From contig NZ_CP141822.1 in NCBI RefSeq assembly GCF_035621455.1, positions 1,674,001 through 1,738,000 on the forward strand: 64,000 nucleotides of DNA. The letters run 5' to 3'. Of this stretch, positions 61,275-64,000 are shown in pieces; within the stretch, counting starts at the first letter, position 1, and the number at the start of each line of letters is the position of its first letter. This stretch comes from Vibrio natriegens NBRC 15636 = ATCC 14048 = DSM 759 (GTDB taxonomy: Bacteria; Pseudomonadota; Gammaproteobacteria; Enterobacterales; Vibrionaceae). The notes below the pieces were generated by a model that worked only from the letters and a program-made list of their open reading frames with translations, searched no databases and was not told the origin of the DNA. Position numbers and translations under genes: made by a program.

Positions 61275-61994
61275 TTATTTAGCAATTTTTGCTGCTGCGT
61301 CTAAATCTAAATACCACTCAGTCAGGCCAGCTTTTGACTGTACCTTCGCTGCCGGATATGGCAATTCTTCTGCAGGTGAGTTGTTAATCTCTTCAACGAT
61401 ATCCGCTTTACCTGCGCCAAGTACCAAGTAACTGATGCGTTTTGCTGCTTCTAGAACGCGCGCTGTTTTCGACACGCGAAGCTGACCAGATTCAGGATGC
61501 GATGCAATGACAGACAAGTTTGTGTCGTCATAGTTGGTTTGGCCTGGGAACAGAGATGCCGTGTGACCGTCCGCACCAACGCCAAGCAAAATCCAATCAA
61601 ATACTGGTGCACCGTGTAGAGATGGGATCGCATCCAGCATTTCTTTTGCAAATCGCTCAGCTTCAGCTTGTGGATCATCTTCACCACGGATGCGGTGGAT
61701 GTTCTCAGCAGGTAAGTTTACCTGGCTAAAAAGAAGTGCGTTCGCTTCGCCATAGTTACTCTCTGCATCGTCAGGAGCAACACAACGCTCATCACCCCAC
61801 CAGAAGTGCAGGTTTTGCCATTGAACTGACGTCGCGTAAGCATCCGATGCTAGAAGTTTAAACAGCATTTTTGGCGTGCTGCCACCTGAAAGCGAGATGT
61901 GAACAGGTCGGCCCATTTCGCTAAACGCTTTCATGTCGTTTGCTAGGCTTTCTACTACCTGTTCTGCTGTTTGATAGATCTTATGGTTGATCAT
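61275..61994 (-). CDS. pgl: 6-phosphogluconolactonase
   Basis: A 239-aa DevB/SOL-type lactonase of the oxidative pentose phosphate pathway, hydrolysing 6-phosphogluconolactone. Conserved [17 protein letters not shown] and [14 protein letters not shown] motifs are present. Its ATG overlaps the zwf stop by 4 bp (TGA within ATGA), indicating translational coupling. gnd follows 35 bp later. Assignment is by family and context, both strong. Confidence 0.96.
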   Translation of the reverse strand: MINHKIYQTAEQVVESLANDMKAFSEMGRPVHISLSGGSTPKMLFKLLASDAYATSVQWQNLHFWWGDERCVAPDDAESNYGEANALLFSQVNLPAENIHRIRGEDDPQAEAERFAKEMLDAIPSLHGAPVFDWILLGVGADGHTASLFPGQTNYDDTNLSVIASHPESGQLRVSKTARVLEAAKRISYLVLGAGKADIVEEINNSPAEELPYPAAKVQSKAGLTEWYLDLDAAAKIAK

Positions 61995-63493
61995 AGTTCA
62001 CAGTAGTCCGTATCTGTTAAGTTTTTACATGGGAAACGCCAAGCACGGTCATCGCGCTGTAGCAAGTCATCCGACTCTTTAGGGCCCCACGTACCACATG
62101 CGTATCCAAAGAGTGATTGCGGGTCTTGTTTGAAGTCCAGAATTGGCTGCACGTACTGCCAGCATGCTTCAACTGCGTCACTACGCGCAAACAATGTCGC
62201 GTCACCGTTTAGTGAGTCAAGCAGCAAGCGCTCGTAAGCCGTCAGCATTTGCGTTTCTTCTAGAGAAGTGTAGTGGAAGTTCATCTTCACTTCTTTGGCC
62301 TTAAAGCCTGCACCTGGCTCTTTTAAACCGAAACTCATCTGGATGCCTTCGTCTGGCTGAATACGGATGATCAGTTTGTTTTCTGGTGCATTTTGGCCAA
62401 ACACTGGGTGTGGCGTCGCTTTAAAGTGGATAACCACTTCTGTTACGCGCGTTGGCAGTCGTTTACCTGTGCGCACGTAGAAAGGAACACCGTTCCAGCG
62501 CCAGTTATTGATGTGTGCTTTCAGGCCGATGTAAGTCTCTGTACGAGAGTCATCAGCGACGCCGTTTTCTTCACGGTAGCCCAGTAGGTGTTGACCACGA
62601 ACATCAGATGCCGTGTACTGACCTAGAACAAGGTCATTACGAAGCGCTTCTTCATCCAGAGGTTTCAAACACTGAAGTACTTTTACGACTTCATCACGCA
62701 TCGAATCAGCATTGATTTGTGCTGGCGGCTCCATACCCACCATTGCTAATACTTGTAGCAAGTGGTTTTGGAACATATCACGCACTGCGCCAGAGTTATC
62801 GTAGTAACCACCACGCTCCTCTACACCCAGGAATTCCGCACCTGTGATTTCGACGTAATCAATGAAGTTACGGTTCCACAGTGGCTCAAACATCGCATTT
62901 GAGAAACGGAAAACAAGCAGGTTTTGAACCGTTTCTTTACCTAAGTAATGGTCGATTCGGTAGATTTGATGCTCTTGGAAATGCTCGTGGATTTCTTTGT
63001 CCAGAATACGGGCTGATTCTAGATCGTAGCCGAAAGGCTTTTCGATGATCAGACGTTTCCAGCCATCTTCTTCGCTGTTTAGACCATGCGCTGCAAGACT
63101 TGCCGGGATCACGCTGTATAAGCTTGGAGGGGTCGCTAGATAGAAAAGCGTATTACGCTGCTCTAGCTTGTATTCGATGGCTAGTTGATCTAAACGAGTC
63201 ACCAACTTGCCGTAATCTTGGGTGTCAGAGGTATTGATTGCTTGGTAGTGCAGATGGTTAATAAATGCATTAAGCGTTTCTGGCTCTGTTTTTTCCATCT
63301 CCTGAAGCGATTTCTTCAGCTTTTCACGATAAGATTCATCACTGTATTCAGTTCGACTTACGCCCAGAATCGCAAAGTTATCTGGAAGCTGCTTATTCGC
63401 ATAAAGGTGGTATAAAGCAGGAATTAACTTACGGTATGTAAGGTCGCCTGAAGCACCAAAAATAACGATGCTGCTGTTTTCTGGTATTACCAT
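61991..63493 (-). CDS. zwf: Glucose-6-phosphate 1-dehydrogenase
   Basis: A 500-aa enzyme. NADP motif [16 protein letters not shown]; substrate-binding [14 protein letters not shown] with catalytic His; both match Vibrio Zwf. Adjacent ATG codons at 63496 and 63493 share AAGGGAAAG; the second has better spacing and gives [13 protein letters not shown]. Upstream frame extension lacks support. First gene of the pentose phosphate operon, with a large 5' region containing an inverted repeat and direct repeats. Confidence 0.96.
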   Translation of the reverse strand: MVIPENSSIVIFGASGDLTYRKLIPALYHLYANKQLPDNFAILGVSRTEYSDESYREKLKKSLQEMEKTEPETLNAFINHLHYQAINTSDTQDYGKLVTRLDQLAIEYKLEQRNTLFYLATPPSLYSVIPASLAAHGLNSEEDGWKRLIIEKPFGYDLESARILDKEIHEHFQEHQIYRIDHYLGKETVQNLLVFRFSNAMFEPLWNRNFIDYVEITGAEFLGVEERGGYYDNSGAVRDMFQNHLLQVLAMVGMEPPAQINADSMRDEVVKVLQCLKPLDEEALRNDLVLGQYTASDVRGQHLLGYREENGVADDSRTETYIGLKAHINNWRWNGVPFYVRTGKRLPTRVTEVVIHFKATPHPVFGQNAPENKLIIRIQPDEGIQMSFGLKEPGAGFKAKEVKMNFHYTSLEETQMLTAYERLLLDSLNGDATLFARSDAVEACWQYVQPILDFKQDPQSLFGYACGTWGPKESDDLLQRDDRAWRFPCKNLTDTDYCEL

Positions 63494-63589
63494 CATCTTT
63501 CCCTTAAAAACGAGGTACTTATTGTGTGCCAGGATATGGCTCAAGGATTTGCCTACCCTATCAATGGCACTTCAAAATAGAAAATTGCT

Positions 63590-63614
63590 CTTACCTATTA
63601 CGTTGATAGGTAAG
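63590..63614. promoter_or_regulatory. Perfect 9-bp inverted repeat upstream of zwf
   Basis: CTTACCTAT and ATAGGTAAG are exact inverted arms with a 7-nt loop, about 100 bp upstream of the zwf start. It could be a regulator site or a leader RNA hairpin. No HexR-type consensus was found. Confidence 0.55.
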
Positions 63615-63681
63615 TCAAATTAGGCCCAAAGAACCTCAATAAGTGATGCTCGTTTACCACTTCAAAGCACGACTTGCTGAG

Positions 63682-63723
63682 GTCATTTAGGTCAAGGAGC
63701 CCTCCGTCACTTAGGTTAAGGAG
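63682..63723. repeat. Two 18-bp direct repeats upstream of zwf
   Basis: GTCATTTAGGTCAAGGAG (63682-63699) and GTCACTTAGGTTAAGGAG (63706-63723) match at 16 of 18 positions, spaced 24 bp apart. They suggest a tandem binding site or a short duplication. Confidence 0.55.
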
Positions 63724-63958
63724 AGTCCGACACGGTGCAGTATTGTCTACGACAATTTGATTTACATCAACACTTGCCAGTGCAAACGTTTAAATAAGTT
63801 GCAGAAAAACGGTTAACTCATTGTATTTTATATATAAAAAATCTCTAGCCAGAACCACCCGCAATTTGAGTAAAAACTCAAAAGTGGGCAAAAATTATTC
63901 TTTTAATAATCAAAGCAGTAGTTACTTTGATCATGACACTTATCATTTACCTTTAATC

Positions 63959-63990
63959 ATTGTTGATAATCATTCTCAATAATAGATAAT
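63959..63990 (+). promoter_or_regulatory. Fur-box-like promoter firing out of the right edge
   Basis: A Fur-consensus match (GATAATCATTCTC, 14 of 19 positions at 63959-63977) overlaps a -35 TTGATA (63963-63968) that pairs with -10 GATAAT (63985-63990), spacing 16 bp. Transcription would start near the window edge. The gene it serves is outside the window. Confidence 0.55.
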
Positions 63991-64000
63991 ATGGCGCATG

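Noticed and set aside
1..64000. tRNA, rRNA, insertion sequences, prophage
   Set aside because: No matching signatures were recognised on either strand by eye; a dedicated scan (tRNAscan-SE, IS search) would settle this.

Overview
The window looks like part of the larger chromosome of a Vibrio species. It has about 45% GC, many close homologues of Vibrio and enterobacterial housekeeping proteins, and a gene order around the amino-acid ABC transporter, yccA, tusE, acyP, rlmI and the GntR-type prp operon that is typical of vibrios. No rRNA, tRNA, CRISPR array, insertion sequence or prophage was recognised. The species was not determined.

Layout. 1-5.6 kb: the 5' part of a siroheme synthase gene (minus strand), then a four-gene polar amino-acid ABC transporter. 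5.7-9.4 kb: yccA behind a heat-shock-like promoter, a ParB-like protein, tusE, acyP and rlmI. 9.4-21.7 kb: a giant type I secreted adhesin (about 3284 aa, 20 Calx-beta-like modules including a 13-copy array of 405-bp repeats), divergent from a TolC-family outer-membrane protein and an OmpA-like lipoprotein. 21.7-30.3 kb: a DUF2750 protein, a TPR-GGDEF protein, queC and queE, a YidA-like phosphatase, a small cytochrome c, acetyltransferases, small membrane proteins and one gene remnant. 30.3-39.9 kb: a GGDEF-EAL protein, an M20 amidohydrolase divergent from an unusual GntR regulator, an IutA-type siderophore receptor under a likely Fur box, and a Nudix/PAP2-like fusion. 40.1-49.1 kb: the complete methylcitrate cycle operon (GntR regulator-prpB-prpC-acnD-prpF-prpE). 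49.2-55.1 kb: a GFA-domain protein, a tctCBA tripartite tricarboxylate transporter, a TSUP permease and a TAXI binding protein. 55.2-59.7 kb: an aldehyde dehydrogenase with a sigma-54 promoter, divergent from its probable AcoR-type activator, then two small genes. 59.8-63.5 kb: zwf-pgl-gnd (oxidative pentose phosphate pathway). The right edge carries a Fur-like promoter firing out of the window.

How the genes fit together. The adhesin has a LapA-type N-terminus with a TAAG motif, so cell-surface retention is probably controlled by a LapG-type protease. Only the outer-membrane partner is present here; the ABC ATPase, the membrane-fusion protein and LapD/LapG would have to be elsewhere. The prp operon detoxifies and uses propionate. 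Its GntR regulator gene is preceded by several copies of a TGTCGAC-centred palindrome, and an exact copy lies inside the nearby tct operon, which suggests that tricarboxylate (perhaps 2-methylcitrate) uptake and propionate catabolism are co-regulated. Two c-di-GMP enzymes with altered GGDEF motifs, an orphan siderophore receptor and several solute-binding-protein systems complete a picture of a marine nutrient scavenger with surface-attachment ability.
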